Assembly: GCA_023485185.1 (NCBI GenBank)
Contig: JAMCZP010000063.1
Location: 1-29,814, forward strand
DNA: 29,814 bases
Direction of reading: 5' to 3'
DNA from: Gammaproteobacteria bacterium
GTDB lineage: Bacteria; Pseudomonadota; Gammaproteobacteria; Pseudomonadales; Halomonadaceae
Shown here: positions 7,567 to 16,512 of the stretch, piece by piece
How positions within the stretch are numbered: position 1 is the stretch's first letter
Layout of the letters: each line of letters starts with the position of its first letter
The notes under the pieces: model-generated
The model's database searches: none
The model's input: the letters and a program-made list of their open reading frames with translations, nothing else
Told to the model about the DNA's origin: nothing
Made by a program: the position numbers and the translations under genes

Positions 7567-9072
7567 TTAATTCGAGGTGGCTGAAGCGCGCACTTGCCAA
7601 GCGGATCTCGCACTGGTGGCTATAATTGCTAGCCAAACCAGCAAAGCGAGTCCACCTAGCACGGCTGCGATGGGGCGTTCGAAGAGCACCAACAGCTCGC
7701 CGTTGGCCTTGATCATCGATCGCATAAAGTTGCTTTCCACGACCGGGCCGAGAATAACGGCCAGGATCATTGGGCCTATGGGAAAGTCATTTTCAACTAG
7801 GAAATAGGCCAGTAGACCCAACCCAAGCATTAACCAGACATCGAGCAGACTGTTATTTGCGGCGAAGGCACCGACAATGCAGAACAGCAAAATTAGTGGG
7901 TATAGCACGCTGGAGGGCACCGCTAAAATATGGCGCGCGCCACGTATGGCGAGCAGGCCAAGTGGTAGTAATAACAGGTTGGCTAGGATGAAGACGATAA
8001 AGATGGCATTGACCAAAGTGGCGCTGGAGGTGAAAACATCTGGTCCTGGCGTGATGCCTTTCATCATTAGAACGCCGATAATGATAGCGGTGATGGTGTC
8101 GCCAGGAATGCCGAACACCAAGGCGGGAATGTAGGCACCCGAAAGCGCCGCATTATTTGCCGAGCTAGCTGCGATCAGTCCTTCGGGGTGGCCTGTGCCA
8201 TATTTCTCAGGCGTGCGCGAGAGCTTGCGCGATAGGGCGTAGCTGATCCATGAGGCAATATCAGCTCCAGCGCCAGGAAGTGCACCGATGAGGGTGCCAA
8301 GGACGCCACTGCGTGCGATGCCTCCCTTGTTCTGCCACATGAGGCCACCAACGCCGCTAAACGGCTTCCTTACTGGCGGAGGTGGTGGAAAGTGGGTGTA
8401 GCCGATTTCTGGCATACGTCGCAGTAGCTCAGCCACGGCGAACAGGCCAATGAGTACTGGCAGGATTGAGATCCCGCTTAGGAGATCAGAAATGCCGAAA
8501 GTAAAACGGATCTGGCCTGAGACTGAGTCCATGCCTACCATGGCAATCAAAAGGCCGATCAACATTGAGATAGCGCCTTTTAGTGGATCCGTTCCTGATA
8601 CCAGCACAGCACAGGAGAGCCCGAGCAAGGCCAGCCAGAAGTACTCATCGCTGGTGAAGCGAAGGGCGAAATCGGCTACTAGGGGTGCGAAGAAAACCAG
8701 GATCGCAACGCCAATGAGCCCGCCAACGACAGAGCAGGCCAAGTTTACGCCAAGCGCTTGGCCGATCTTACCTTGACGGCCCATCAGGTATGCTTCGTCG
8801 GTATAGGCGGCCGAGGCAGGTGTGCCAGGAATACGTAGGAGAGCACCGGGAATGTCGCCAGCTACGATGGCCATCGCCGTGGCAGCGACGATGGCGCTAA
8901 TTGCAGGTAGCGGTTCCATGAAGAATGTCACCGGGACAAGCAGAGCTGTCGCCATAGTCGCGGTCAGGCCTGGAATAGCGCCGATCAGCAGGCCGAACAG
9001 CGAAGCGCATAGGATGACCACGAGTACATCCCAGGCGAATACCATGCCGAGGGCAGCGTATAGATCTGCCAT
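7567..9072 (-). CDS. tctA: Tripartite tricarboxylate transporter large permease TctA
   Basis: A 501-residue, roughly 12-TM membrane protein of the TctA family. Typical segments are GAIPGLTATMATALLVPVTF near the N-terminus, GIPGTPASAAYTDEAYLMGRQGK-like sequence around 80-105, and GALPGAGADIASWISYALSR with GTGHPEGLIAASSANNAALSGAYIP in the centre, all strongly conserved in this family. Its start overlaps the tctB stop as TAATG, so the two are translationally coupled. The protein works with TctB and the periplasmic receptor TctC to take up carboxylates, citrate being the type substrate; Bug-family receptors vary widely in ligand. It is encoded between the transporter genes and two SDR genes of one operon. 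Confidence 0.95.
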   Translation of the reverse strand: MADLYAALGMVFAWDVLVVILCASLFGLLIGAIPGLTATMATALLVPVTFFMEPLPAISAIVAATAMAIVAGDIPGALLRIPGTPASAAYTDEAYLMGRQGKIGQALGVNLACSVVGGLIGVAILVFFAPLVADFALRFTSDEYFWLALLGLSCAVLVSGTDPLKGAISMLIGLLIAMVGMDSVSGQIRFTFGISDLLSGISILPVLIGLFAVAELLRRMPEIGYTHFPPPPPVRKPFSGVGGLMWQNKGGIARSGVLGTLIGALPGAGADIASWISYALSRKLSRTPEKYGTGHPEGLIAASSANNAALSGAYIPALVFGIPGDTITAIIIGVLMMKGITPGPDVFTSSATLVNAIFIVFILANLLLLPLGLLAIRGARHILAVPSSVLYPLILLFCIVGAFAANNSLLDVWLMLGLGLLAYFLVENDFPIGPMILAVILGPVVESNFMRSMIKANGELLVLFERPIAAVLGGLALLVWLAIIATSARSAWQVRASATSN

Positions 9073-9542
9073 TAGTAGAACGCCTTTTCAAGAACGCCAA
9101 GGTCAAGTGGCACTTGCAGCAACAACGCGAAGACGCTCCATACCACCGCGCTAGCCACTATCGCGACCGTAAAAGCCAGCGCCCACCGGCCACAGGAAAG
9201 CCAGCCTATCAGCACGGTGAGCATGAGCGGGGCGACTAGCAGGAAGCCGAGAAGTGGTGTGAGCAGCGCGTAGCCTGTCACTGAGGCGATCACGGCGAAT
9301 AAACATATAAAAGTCCGTGATAATGCCACTTGTCCCTGCCAGACGAACAGGACGCCTCGCTGTTGCCAGCCGCGTAGCGCCAGCAGCAAGCCAAGGCAAA
9401 CTAGAAAGGCCCCGACCAGGGTAGGAAAAGTGCCAGCACCGTAAGGCTGGCGTGCCAGCGGTGCAAAATCCTTAGAGGCCCAGATGGTGACGGCTCCAAG
9501 CAGCGCCATCACCAAGCCTATAGCGAAGTCGTTAATGCGCAT
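9072..9542 (-). CDS. tctB: Tripartite tricarboxylate transporter small permease TctB
   Basis: A 156-residue protein with four hydrophobic segments (about 8-26, 42-60, 78-110 and 120-145), matching the DUF1468/TctB small subunit in size and topology. It carries the family-like N-terminal 'ARQPYGAGTFPTLVGAFLVCLG'-type segment (YGAGTFP is the conserved part). It lies directly after tctC, with four bases between tctC and the ATG, and overlaps tctA by one base. Sequence conservation in TctB is low, so gene order supports the call. Confidence 0.88.
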   Translation of the reverse strand: MRINDFAIGLVMALLGAVTIWASKDFAPLARQPYGAGTFPTLVGAFLVCLGLLLALRGWQQRGVLFVWQGQVALSRTFICLFAVIASVTGYALLTPLLGFLLVAPLMLTVLIGWLSCGRWALAFTVAIVASAVVWSVFALLLQVPLDLGVLEKAFY

Positions 9543-9546
9543 TGCG

Positions 9547-10521
9547 TTACTCTGCTAGGCCCAGCTTCTCGATAATTTCGGCATTGTTAGCGTCTGATTC
9601 TGCCATGAAGTCACGAAACCCATCGGGGCCTTCCCACTGCATACCAAATCCCTGCTTGGTCATGAAATCCTGGAATGCGTCAGACTCATAGACAGCTTCT
9701 GCTGCCTCGGCCAGGGTGTTAACCACATCGTCAGGTAGTCCTGCAGGACCAACTAGGCCACGCCAAGTACCTGCTGCCCACTCATCGCCAGTGACTTCTT
9801 CTGAGGTTGGAATATCGGGAAATGCGTCGAGGCGCTCGTTAGCGAATACTGCGAGCGTTTTCACGCGCCCGGCGCTGCGCATAGACTCAGCTTCAGGAAG
9901 CGAGGAGAACACAAAATCAACCCCGCCAGCGGCGAGTTCTTGTAGGCCAGGCGCCGCCCCTTCGCTGGGCACTAGCGATACAGTGTTAGGATCAATGCCT
10001 TGCTGGTTAAGGAAGCCAGCGAATGCTAGGTGATAGGCGGCTCCCGGCGCAGAGCCAGAAACAGTGTACTCATTGGGGTTAGCTTCAATATCTGCTAGCG
10101 CGCTATCGAGGTCTTCCCAGTCAGATTCTGCGCTGACGTTAAATGCAGCGGCATCGAGATTGATCAGCGCGATCGGTGATAGATCCTCATACGACACCGG
10201 GGAGGTGCCGATATGGCGATAGGTAGTGATCTCTGCAGTCACTAGGCCTAGGGTGTAACCATCCGGGTTTGCATTCGCCATGGCAGTATGACCTACCACT
10301 CCGGCACCACCGGTACGGTTGACGACATTGATCGTTCGTCCGAGTTCTTCCTGAAGACCATTGGCAAATTGACGGGCTACGGCATCGGTGCCGCCGCCAG
10401 CAGACCATGGCACGAACAGCTGAATGGGTTTTTCAGGATAATCAGCTTGGGCTATACCAGAGGATAGAGTGAAGGCAAGCAGACTGATGGAAACGGCTAG
10501 CGGGGTTTTATTGAAAATCAT
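9547..10521 (-). CDS. tctC: TTT transporter receptor, Bug family (TctC-like)
   Basis: A 324-residue periplasmic solute receptor. The start MIFNKTPLAV has an AAGGAG ribosome site nine bases upstream and leads into a normal signal peptide ending near SSGIAQA. The mature protein begins with the hallmark YPEKPIQLFVPWSAGGGTD, where the GGGTD loop holds the ligand carboxylate, followed by VNRTGGAGVVG and NPDGYTLG. These are the standard Bug/TctC signatures. It is encoded between the cupin gene and tctB in the same operon. Bug receptors bind diverse carboxylates, so the ligand is unknown; the context suggests a substrate for the cupin enzyme or the dehydrogenases. Confidence 0.94.
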   Translation of the reverse strand: MIFNKTPLAVSISLLAFTLSSGIAQADYPEKPIQLFVPWSAGGGTDAVARQFANGLQEELGRTINVVNRTGGAGVVGHTAMANANPDGYTLGLVTAEITTYRHIGTSPVSYEDLSPIALINLDAAAFNVSAESDWEDLDSALADIEANPNEYTVSGSAPGAAYHLAFAGFLNQQGIDPNTVSLVPSEGAAPGLQELAAGGVDFVFSSLPEAESMRSAGRVKTLAVFANERLDAFPDIPTSEEVTGDEWAAGTWRGLVGPAGLPDDVVNTLAEAAEAVYESDAFQDFMTKQGFGMQWEGPDGFRDFMAESDANNAEIIEKLGLAE

Positions 10522-10610
10522 AGTAAGTGCTCCTTGTCGTATTTTGTTGTTGTTGTTGGCGGTAAGGCGTTGCATCGTACTTGTTATTTGGTTTAAGAGA
10601 ATGTCTCGAC

Positions 10611-11135
10611 TCAGCGAATGAAGCGGTCTACATATTCGCGGCCGAGCCCGCAGGCTTCATAATGTTTGCGGCACATGTCAATCTTGGTAAAGACATCTTC
10701 ATAACCTAGGTGTTTGCCCCACGGGTCGACGTAATACATAACGCCGTTGACCTGGAAGAGAGTAATCATCTCTTCGACATCCTCGTCGACAACTAGGGTA
10801 TGAGTCTCGCCAGGGGGCTCATAGACGTAGCTTCCCTCTGTGGCTTCCCAACTGTGCTCGAGATAGCGCCATTTGCCTTTAAGAACCATTCCATGTACGG
10901 GGTTAGGGTGTCTGTGTCGGCTAAGAACGCCGGATTTGCGAACGCGCAATAAGTTAACCCAATAGCCTTGCGAAACGTTCAGACACAGCGGGCGGAAATG
11001 AACGTTTTCAGCTTGTGGCACCCATATGCGCTCGTCTTGGGGGAGGGCATGTGGTTCAACAATTTCAAGGGCGGCCTCTGCGGGCTGCGGATATTGATAT
11101 GGCATCCGCTGATGTTCATCGGCTTGAACCGTCAT
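10611..11135 (-). CDS. Cupin protein, 2,4'-dihydroxyacetophenone dioxygenase-like
   Basis: A 174-residue single-domain cupin. The start MTVQADEHQR follows a GGAGG ribosome site, and upstream in-frame starts lack one. The first cupin motif (SRHRHPNPVHGMVLKG) supplies metal-ligand histidines, and the second half has YVYEPPGETHTLVV. Length and pattern match the small cupin oxygenases that include 2,4'-dihydroxyacetophenone dioxygenase, which cleave a carbon-carbon bond next to a ketone using non-haem iron. The exact substrate is not determined here. It is the first gene of the operon with tctCBA and two SDRs and is divergent from an IclR regulator, so it probably acts on the imported compound or an early product. 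Confidence 0.82.
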   Translation of the reverse strand: MTVQADEHQRMPYQYPQPAEAALEIVEPHALPQDERIWVPQAENVHFRPLCLNVSQGYWVNLLRVRKSGVLSRHRHPNPVHGMVLKGKWRYLEHSWEATEGSYVYEPPGETHTLVVDEDVEEMITLFQVNGVMYYVDPWGKHLGYEDVFTKIDMCRKHYEACGLGREYVDRFIR

Positions 11136-11145
11136 ACTCCCTCCG

Positions 11146-11158
11146 TCCACAATGTGGA
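11146..11158. promoter_or_regulatory. 13-bp palindrome, candidate IclR operator
   Basis: TCCACAATGTGGA is a perfect odd-length palindrome that sits directly upstream of the cupin ribosome site, between the divergent cupin operon and the IclR gene. Its core ACAATGTG recurs at 11178-11185, 29 bases further on. Both copies would be downstream of, or overlapping, the best minus-strand promoter candidate. Binding by the divergent IclR protein is inference. Confidence 0.45.
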
Positions 11159-11190
11159 TAATAGCGTCATAATATGGACAATGTGTTATT

Positions 11191-11219
11191 AAGGTAAGTG
11201 GCGTGTCTGAATGCGTCAA
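11191..11219 (-). promoter_or_regulatory. Candidate promoter of the cupin-TTT-SDR operon
   Basis: On the minus strand, TTGACG (complement of 11214-11219) and TACCTT (complement of 11191-11196) are 17 bases apart. The -35 is good and the -10 is weak. Transcription would run into the palindromic elements at 11146-11188 before reaching the cupin start at 11135, a layout suited to repression by the divergent IclR protein. Confidence 0.3.
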
Positions 11220-11272
11220 TTGCCAGTGCCTAATTTGTGATTAGACATTCGTATGATATGCAGAGAGGGTTT

Positions 11273-12055
11273 ATGCGGGCTAATGGTGAGAAACTAACGC
11301 AGCGTCCCACTGTTCAAGGTGCGGCGGCAGTAACCAAGGGGTTGCGGCTGTTACAAGTAATAGCCGAGCTAGGAGATGAGGCCACTTTTCGCCACATTCA
11401 GGCGCAGCTGGGGATGCCGCGACCTACTGTTTACCGTTTGCTCAATACGCTAGAGCAGGAGCGTTTTGTTGAACGTAATCCCGTGGGCGGGGAGTATGTG
11501 CTAGGTCGCGAGTTACTGCGCCTTACCCAGCAATCGCTAGCGCGGAGCAGTTTGCAGGAACGCGCTCGGGCCACTTTACGCGCCATTGGTAAACAAACAG
11601 GGGAGACGGTGCATTTGGGAGTACCGTTCGGCTGCCATATGACCTTCGTTGATAAGGTGGAGTCGCCCGAAGCAGTCCGAATGGCATCTTATATAGGCAT
11701 GCCTGTACCAATGCACTCTACCTCCGTGGGTAAGGCTTATCTTGCTGCCCTTGATGAAACCACACGGGAACAGTACTTGGCTCAACTCACGCTTGAGCCA
11801 GTCACAAATCGCACTTTCACAACGCTTGATACGTTTCGCAAGGAACTCACCTTGACGAGAGAGCGTGGCTACGCGGTTGATGATGAAGAGAACGAGTTAG
11901 GCATTATTTGCTTCGGCCAGGCGGTGTGCGGCGCTGATGGGCGAATTGAAGGTGCGATCAGTGTCAGTGTGCCTATTTATCGATTACCTGATGATGGGCA
12001 GCAGCGTATCCTTGAGTGTATCCATTTACTATGTCGCGATGCTGGATTGGTATAG
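11273..12055 (+). CDS. IclR family transcriptional regulator
   Basis: A 260-residue regulator. The N-terminal winged helix-turn-helix (about residues 15-75) includes AAVTKGLRLLQVIAEL and LGMPRPTVYRLLNTLEQERFV. The C-terminal effector domain carries TGETVHLGVPFG, the conserved MHSTSVGKAYLAAL and RGYAVDDEENELGIICFGQAV. Three in-frame starts exist (GTG 11237, ATG 11258, ATG 11273). I chose 11273 because AGAGGG precedes it at normal spacing and the length then fits the family. It is divergent from the cupin-tctCBA-SDR operon, so it is the likely local regulator responding to the transported compound or an intermediate. IclR proteins can repress or activate. Confidence 0.93.
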   Translation: MRANGEKLTQRPTVQGAAAVTKGLRLLQVIAELGDEATFRHIQAQLGMPRPTVYRLLNTLEQERFVERNPVGGEYVLGRELLRLTQQSLARSSLQERARATLRAIGKQTGETVHLGVPFGCHMTFVDKVESPEAVRMASYIGMPVPMHSTSVGKAYLAALDETTREQYLAQLTLEPVTNRTFTTLDTFRKELTLTRERGYAVDDEENELGIICFGQAVCGADGRIEGAISVSVPIYRLPDDGQQRILECIHLLCRDAGLV

Positions 12056-12099
12056 TGTGCAGGCCTACCACCACCGTCAATATTATTAAGCCTGCAGAA

Positions 12100-12162
12100 A
12101 CAAAAAGGGCGCGACTATAAGCATCTGGAGGTTAAGACATCCTGATACTAATAGCCGCGCCC
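12100..12162 (-). terminator. Intrinsic terminator with large loop, for the ATP-grasp gene
   Basis: Arms 12107-12118 and 12151-12162 (GGGCGCG-type) pair at 11 of 12 positions around a 32-base loop. On the minus strand the stem is followed at once by CCCTTTTTGTTT, a good T run. It starts 24 bases after the ATP-grasp stop and also separates that gene from the converging iclR gene. A weaker 7-bp pairing (12058-12064 with 12090-12096) lies just after the iclR stop. Confidence 0.7.
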
Positions 12163-12185
12163 GTAGAGCAAGTACTGATTGGGTT

Positions 12186-13493
12186 CTAGACGTAGAAATC
12201 CAGGTCTTCTTGCGCTTTCAACAAGTCGCGCATGGTGATTGGGTCATCGCCAAAGAAGAACAGTAAGCCCCAATGCGTCCCGAAGGCCGACCGGTCTGGC
12301 ACTGTTTCTTCTGCAGGTGCGACCAGTTCGTGGGACTCGAAGTAGGGATGATTAATCGTTGCTTCGGGCATTTCTAGTTTGCTAACCACCCGACGGCGTG
12401 GGTACACACCGAAGCAACCTGCGTACCCCTTGGCGTCGACCACTTCGCGGGGGAAGAAGGCCGCCACTTCCTCTGGCGTGCTTTTCGGATCGAACACCAG
12501 CATTGACGCCTGATAGGCGTTGAAGCCGTAGGCTTTCTCGATCAGTTCAAACGCCTTGAAGCCGGGGGGACGGTAGGCCACCTCGCCAAAGTACATTTCA
12601 CCATCCGCCGTAACGAAGTACTCGGGGTGAATCAGACCAAACTGAATATCGAACGTTTTGATCAGTAGCTCGATCTGCTTGGTGATCGCGGGGCGCCAGC
12701 TTTCAAGTTCTGCAGTCGCAGGCACGAAAACCGAATAACCCAACGTCACGTATTCCGAAATGTTCAGGAACTGGATTTTGCCATCGTGAATCCAGGCCTC
12801 AACGGCGAACTCCCAGCCATCCAGGTGACTTTCCATCAGCAGGGGATATTCTTCGTCTGGAATGTTGTCGATCTCTTCTATCTTGCGAATCATTCGATGA
12901 CCAAGACAGCCAGCTTTATCGAATGCCTTGACGTGAATCGGATCGTCCGGGTCACCATCCAGTTTCAGCAGCGTTTGGTTAACGCGCTTCATAAAGCGAA
13001 CGATGTCTTCTTTCTCGTGTGCCTCTTCGAAGATCCCAACGCGAATCCCGCCAAGCTGAGCGCGGCGCTTCATCAGGGCCTTGTCACGGAACAGAATGGA
13101 TTGCCCGTACATACGTGGGCTGTCGAGAAGAACAGAGTTGATCGCACCGGACCACTCAACGGTTTCTTCAAATAGCGGAATGGCGATATCGACGCCTTCC
13201 TCTTTCAACCTTTCGGTAATCTCCATGGACCGATCATTCAAGCGGATAAAATCCCACGGTATAAAAGGAATGTTGTTTGCAGTACAGAAATCCGCGGCCC
13301 ATTCTGGAGCTACGACGATATATCGGCGGTCAAATTGTTGCGCAGCCTTAATGGCATTAACGCTCCAGCCCAGCAGGGCGATATAACCTTTGTTTGGATC
13401 CTTGGGGGCTTCGGTGCCTTTTACCGAGTCCATTTCCGGATCAAGCCAGGCCGCTACCGCTTCGGGTAATTGCTTTTCTGATGTGATCGACAT
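12186..13493 (-). CDS. ATP-grasp domain protein, substrate unknown
   Basis: A 435-residue enzyme of the ATP-grasp superfamily, which joins a carboxylate to an amine or other nucleophile through an acyl phosphate. The start MSITSEKQLP is fixed by AAGGAGG eight bases upstream; an in-frame extension to 13595 has no support. The N-terminal part (about 36-125) looks like a Rossmann-type preATP-grasp domain. HVKAFDKAG (187-195), ESHLDGWEFAVEAWIHDG (221-238) and the metal-site strand GEVAYRPPG (303-311) mark the ATP-binding fold. The last has Ala where many members have the Mg-binding Asn (ExNxR), resembling the PurK-type EIAPR. It is monocistronic with its own terminator, so neighbours give no pathway. 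Confidence 0.8.
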   Translation of the reverse strand: MSITSEKQLPEAVAAWLDPEMDSVKGTEAPKDPNKGYIALLGWSVNAIKAAQQFDRRYIVVAPEWAADFCTANNIPFIPWDFIRLNDRSMEITERLKEEGVDIAIPLFEETVEWSGAINSVLLDSPRMYGQSILFRDKALMKRRAQLGGIRVGIFEEAHEKEDIVRFMKRVNQTLLKLDGDPDDPIHVKAFDKAGCLGHRMIRKIEEIDNIPDEEYPLLMESHLDGWEFAVEAWIHDGKIQFLNISEYVTLGYSVFVPATAELESWRPAITKQIELLIKTFDIQFGLIHPEYFVTADGEMYFGEVAYRPPGFKAFELIEKAYGFNAYQASMLVFDPKSTPEEVAAFFPREVVDAKGYAGCFGVYPRRRVVSKLEMPEATINHPYFESHELVAPAEETVPDRSAFGTHWGLLFFFGDDPITMRDLLKAQEDLDFYV

Positions 13494-13792
13494 TCGATGT
13501 CCTCCTTGCTGGTTGACCCAAACCGACTGAGCAGAGATTGGAGCGCACCAAGTGAGCTGAGCTGCAGTCAGTAATAGGGAAGTGCTGTTGAGCAAGCCAG
13601 CATTAGAAAAGTTTTTAGCGCACCCGTCGTAACTAAACTAGTCGATACTGTTACAAATGGCAATTAAACTGTAGAATAGTTGTTGAATAGCTGTAGAAGT
13701 TTTTTGCTGCTCAGAAGAGGATTATTGGCTTTAATTGGATAGCTTCTAAATCAGAGAAATTTCATGTAGTGTTTTTTATTACTTATAAGCTA

Positions 13793-14269
13793 CTAACCCA
13801 GTAAAAGCGCTTTATCTATCGCTATAAACTCACTGGCTTCATTCATTAGCGACGCTGCAGTAAGCTGTGGCACGCCATAAACTTCGACCTTTTTCCCATG
13901 CTTTACACGAATTTTATTTGCGAGAAGATCAAAGTCGCCATCGCCCGATACGAGTACGATAACATCTGCCTGTTCGGCATACTCTATAGCATCGAGAGCA
14001 ATGCCCACATCCCAGTCCCCTTTTGCAGAACCATCTGATCGTTGAATAAAAGGCTTCAGTTTTACATCAAAGCCAATAGCTCTGAGTATATTCTGAAATT
14101 CACGTTGCTTTTGATCACCTCTATCTATTGCGTAACAAAAAGCGCTGATAACTTCTCTATTTTCAGTTGCTTGCGCCCAAAATTTATTATAATCAAAGTT
14201 TTTGCGATACGCTTCCCGCACTGTGTAATATACATTTTGTACATCAACAAATATGGCAACTTTCATCAT
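13793..14269 (-). CDS. NYN domain (LabA/DUF88-type) putative ribonuclease
   Basis: A 158-residue protein consisting of one NYN (PIN-like) domain. The acidic metal site can be read: Asp9 and Asn12 in IFVDVQNVYY, Asp87 in GDWDVGI with Asp93, and Asp110/Asp112 in VSGDGDFDLLA. Such domains are predicted or shown to cleave RNA; related LabA proteins affect gene expression in cyanobacteria. The target is unknown. Two adjacent ATGs exist (14269, 14266); AAGG lies nine bases before the first. The gene and both flanks are visibly richer in A/T than the surrounding genes, which may mean separate acquisition. It is in the same direction as rnk upstream but 103 bases away. Confidence 0.85.
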   Translation of the reverse strand: MMKVAIFVDVQNVYYTVREAYRKNFDYNKFWAQATENREVISAFCYAIDRGDQKQREFQNILRAIGFDVKLKPFIQRSDGSAKGDWDVGIALDAIEYAEQADVIVLVSGDGDFDLLANKIRVKHGKKVEVYGVPQLTAASLMNEASEFIAIDKALLLG

Positions 14270-14372
14270 GAAATATAACCTTGTTAATCAATAATCTCTT
14301 AACTTGTTATTTTTTTCGCAGAGATGCTTTTATCAGTGGCTAGCGGGATTAGTTCAATCTCTTTAACGATAA

Positions 14373-14786
14373 CTATCTGTGGAACTGCTTTTCGCGTTCT
14401 GGTTGCCAATAAATGGCATCGATACGTAGGCGCGCTTCGGTATTATTAGGCAAGGGCCATTCGATGATATCACCGACTTTGAGCCCGATTAAGGCAGCTC
14501 CGATGGGCGCCATGACTGAAATACCATCCGGTACGCTTGCCAAGGAATGCGGGTAGACCAGGGTTCGAATCATCTTGAGCCCACGAGTGAGATCAGTGAA
14601 GCGCACCTGACTGTTCATACTGACCACGTCATCCGGAATATCCTCTGGATCGCGTACCTCACCACGGGATAATTCTTCCTCAAGTAATTGCGCCACCACC
14701 ATATCTTTATCCGATGCATTATCGATCAGGCGCTGAAGACGCTCAGCATCAAGGCGGTTAATAATAATAGCAGGACGTTGTCCCAT
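14373..14786 (-). CDS. rnk: Rnk-type nucleoside diphosphate kinase regulator (GreA/B C-terminal fold)
   Basis: A 137-residue cytoplasmic protein with the Rnk layout. A short N-terminal helical segment (about 1-48, ending LLEEELSRGEV) is followed by the GreA/GreB-like C-terminal domain (about 55-132), including VVSMNSQVRFTDL and APIGAALIGLKVGDIIEWPLP. Rnk proteins bind RNA polymerase near the secondary channel; in E. coli and Pseudomonas, Rnk influences nucleoside diphosphate kinase levels. The N-terminal coiled coil is much shorter than in GreA, so transcript-cleavage activity is not expected. The ATG has a strong AAGGAGA site. It lies downstream of gdhA but is separated from it by a strong terminator, so it is its own unit. 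Confidence 0.88.
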   Translation of the reverse strand: MGQRPAIIINRLDAERLQRLIDNASDKDMVVAQLLEEELSRGEVRDPEDIPDDVVSMNSQVRFTDLTRGLKMIRTLVYPHSLASVPDGISVMAPIGAALIGLKVGDIIEWPLPNNTEARLRIDAIYWQPEREKQFHR

Positions 14787-14821
14787 AATTACTCTCCTTA
14801 GAAAGCAATAAATTTAAATCA

Positions 14822-14857
14822 ATAAAAAACAGTCCTTCCCAATAAAGGAAGGACTGT
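14822..14857 (-). terminator. Strong intrinsic terminator of gdhA
   Basis: ACAGTCCTTCC at 14829-14839 and its exact complement at 14847-14857 form an 11-bp stem with a seven-base loop. On the minus strand the stem is followed by TTTTTTATT. It starts 41 bases after the gdhA stop, so it ends the gdhA transcript and insulates rnk. Confidence 0.9.
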
Positions 14858-14898
14858 GTGCCGTTTACAGTATAAGCGATTTACAAAACAAAAGGTGC

Positions 14899-16263
<1,365 letters not shown>

Positions 16264-16512
16264 TCACCGTATTCAACATTATATTGGCTGGCCAGAGCGT
16301 TGGAATATTTAACTGTGAGTGTGTTGGTTTGCATAGGCTATGCGTGTTCGGTATGAAGTAAAAAAATGCGAAAATTAGACCAAAGTATACAAAATGGCGG
16401 CTTTAGATGATGATTCTTGAAGGAGTGATAAACGATAAATAAACTAAGTAGCTTGTTTTTATTTCTTGGAAATGAACTGCTTTTTATGCGTTCAAAAGAT
16501 CAATGCAGACAG

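Noticed and set aside
16403..16440. Tiny plus-strand ORF near GAAGGAGTG upstream of gdhA
   Set aside because: The AAGGAG lies inside the 11-codon ORF, not before it, and there is no properly spaced start codon after it.
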